Source: CALGFH01 sp036003705 (GTDB lineage Bacteria > Actinomycetota > CALGFH01). From it: 22,788 bases of DNA. Each line of letters opens with the position of its first letter. The first letter of the stretch is position 1. This document shows positions 22,441 through 22,788 of this stretch, in pieces. The stretch lies in contig DASYSE010000061.1 in NCBI GenBank assembly GCA_036003705.1, positions 1-22,788 of the forward strand, in the 5' to 3' direction. Made by a program: the position numbers and the translations under genes. Below the pieces are notes generated by a model. The model was given only the letters and a program-made list of their open reading frames with translations. It was not told where the DNA came from and made no database searches.

Positions 22441-22778
22441 GCTGCCTCCCTTGACGGGTCGAGGACCCTTCCCACTGATAACCGCAAACCGGGTCGTCTG
22501 ATTCACAAGGCGAGCCTTGCCTCAACGCCGGCCAGGTCGGCCCTGTAGGTGTTGGTCTTGTCCGGGTCCTCGAGCGTCGGACGAGGGAGGGATAGAACGG
22601 GGTAGAGCAGATCAAGCAGCCGCTGGAGGACGGCTGCCAGCTGCTCGACCAGGACCAGCCCAATCAAGACCCAAGCACGGCCCTTTGTGCAACTCGGGCC
22701 TGCTTAAGGTCAACGCCCTCGGGCGGGCTGGGTAGCCTGATCCCGCAGCGTCCATCGTGAGGAAGGCGGGAGGCGGGA
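22441..22778. other. Intergenic region; promoter-like elements toward the right edge
   Basis: These 338 bp hold no secure gene. A reading frame at 22602-22760 resembles the acidic peptide (finding below) but lacks a start codon. TCAACG at 22710-22715 and TAGCCT at 22733-22738, 17 bp apart, look like a promoter directed at the gene start near 22779. Confidence 0.35.
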
Positions 22779-22788
22779 GTGGATCAGC
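22779..22788 (+). CDS. Possible start of a gene cut by the window edge
   Basis: GTG GAT CAG at 22779 follows GGGAGG with a 5-nt gap, and a promoter-like pair (22710-22738) lies upstream. Only three codons are visible, so no product can be named. Confidence 0.3.

Noticed and set aside
1..22788. CRISPR array, insertion sequence, prophage or integron
   Set aside because: No regularly spaced repeats, transposase, integrase or terminal inverted repeats flanking target duplications were seen by eye.

Overview
The window is very GC-rich DNA with dense, short-spaced genes, many GTG starts, purine-rich Shine-Dalgarno sites and TAnnnT-type -10 boxes. This points to a free-living Actinomycetota bacterium, probably from soil. 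The gene families agree: a UvrD2-like helicase with a C-terminal HRDC domain, an Rv2629-like baeRF protein and small acidic actinobacterial peptides. I cannot name a genus. I see no rRNA, tRNA, CRISPR array, transposase or phage gene.

Layout. (1) 1-960: the end of a YCII-like protein, an ABM-domain monooxygenase and a small zinc-finger-like protein. (2) 976-3596: a Leu/Phe/Val-type amino acid dehydrogenase divergent from a phenylacetate-CoA ligase. (3) 3633-5705: a UvrD2-like helicase. (4) 5724-6235: a broken membrane/WD40 gene that needs two single-base frameshifts. (5) 6390-8446: an operon-like run of a 54-residue acidic peptide, a phosphoribosyltransferase and a baeRF (Vms1/eRF1-like) protein. 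(6) 8420-10322: a histidine phosphatase, a CPBP membrane protein that may be coupled to an 11-codon leader ORF, a hairpin terminator and a zinc-ribbon protein. (7) 10619-16996: a complete histidine utilisation cluster, hutH-hutU-hutI-ftcD-fchA. (8) 17064-18041: a LiaF/toastrack-like membrane protein. (9) 18183-20441: a TetR regulator divergent from a DHA2-type MFS efflux pump, with two matching operator-like palindromes between them. (10) 20723-22440: a truncated FG-GAP secreted protein facing a secreted TIGR03118-family beta-propeller protein. The right edge may hold the start of another gene.

The clearest functional unit is the hut cluster. It turns histidine into urocanate (HutH), imidazolone propionate (HutU), formiminoglutamate (HutI), and then glutamate plus 5-formimino-THF (FtcD). 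FchA releases ammonia to give 5,10-methenyl-THF. The last four genes overlap by four bases at each junction (GTGA, GTGA, ATGA), so they are probably translationally coupled. HutH is set apart by 165 bp that contain a tandem duplication of its own 3' end.

I found no clearly new multi-gene system. The best leads are the acidic peptide/PRTase/baeRF run, the duplicated hutH tail, the frameshifted WD40 gene and the twin TetR operators.
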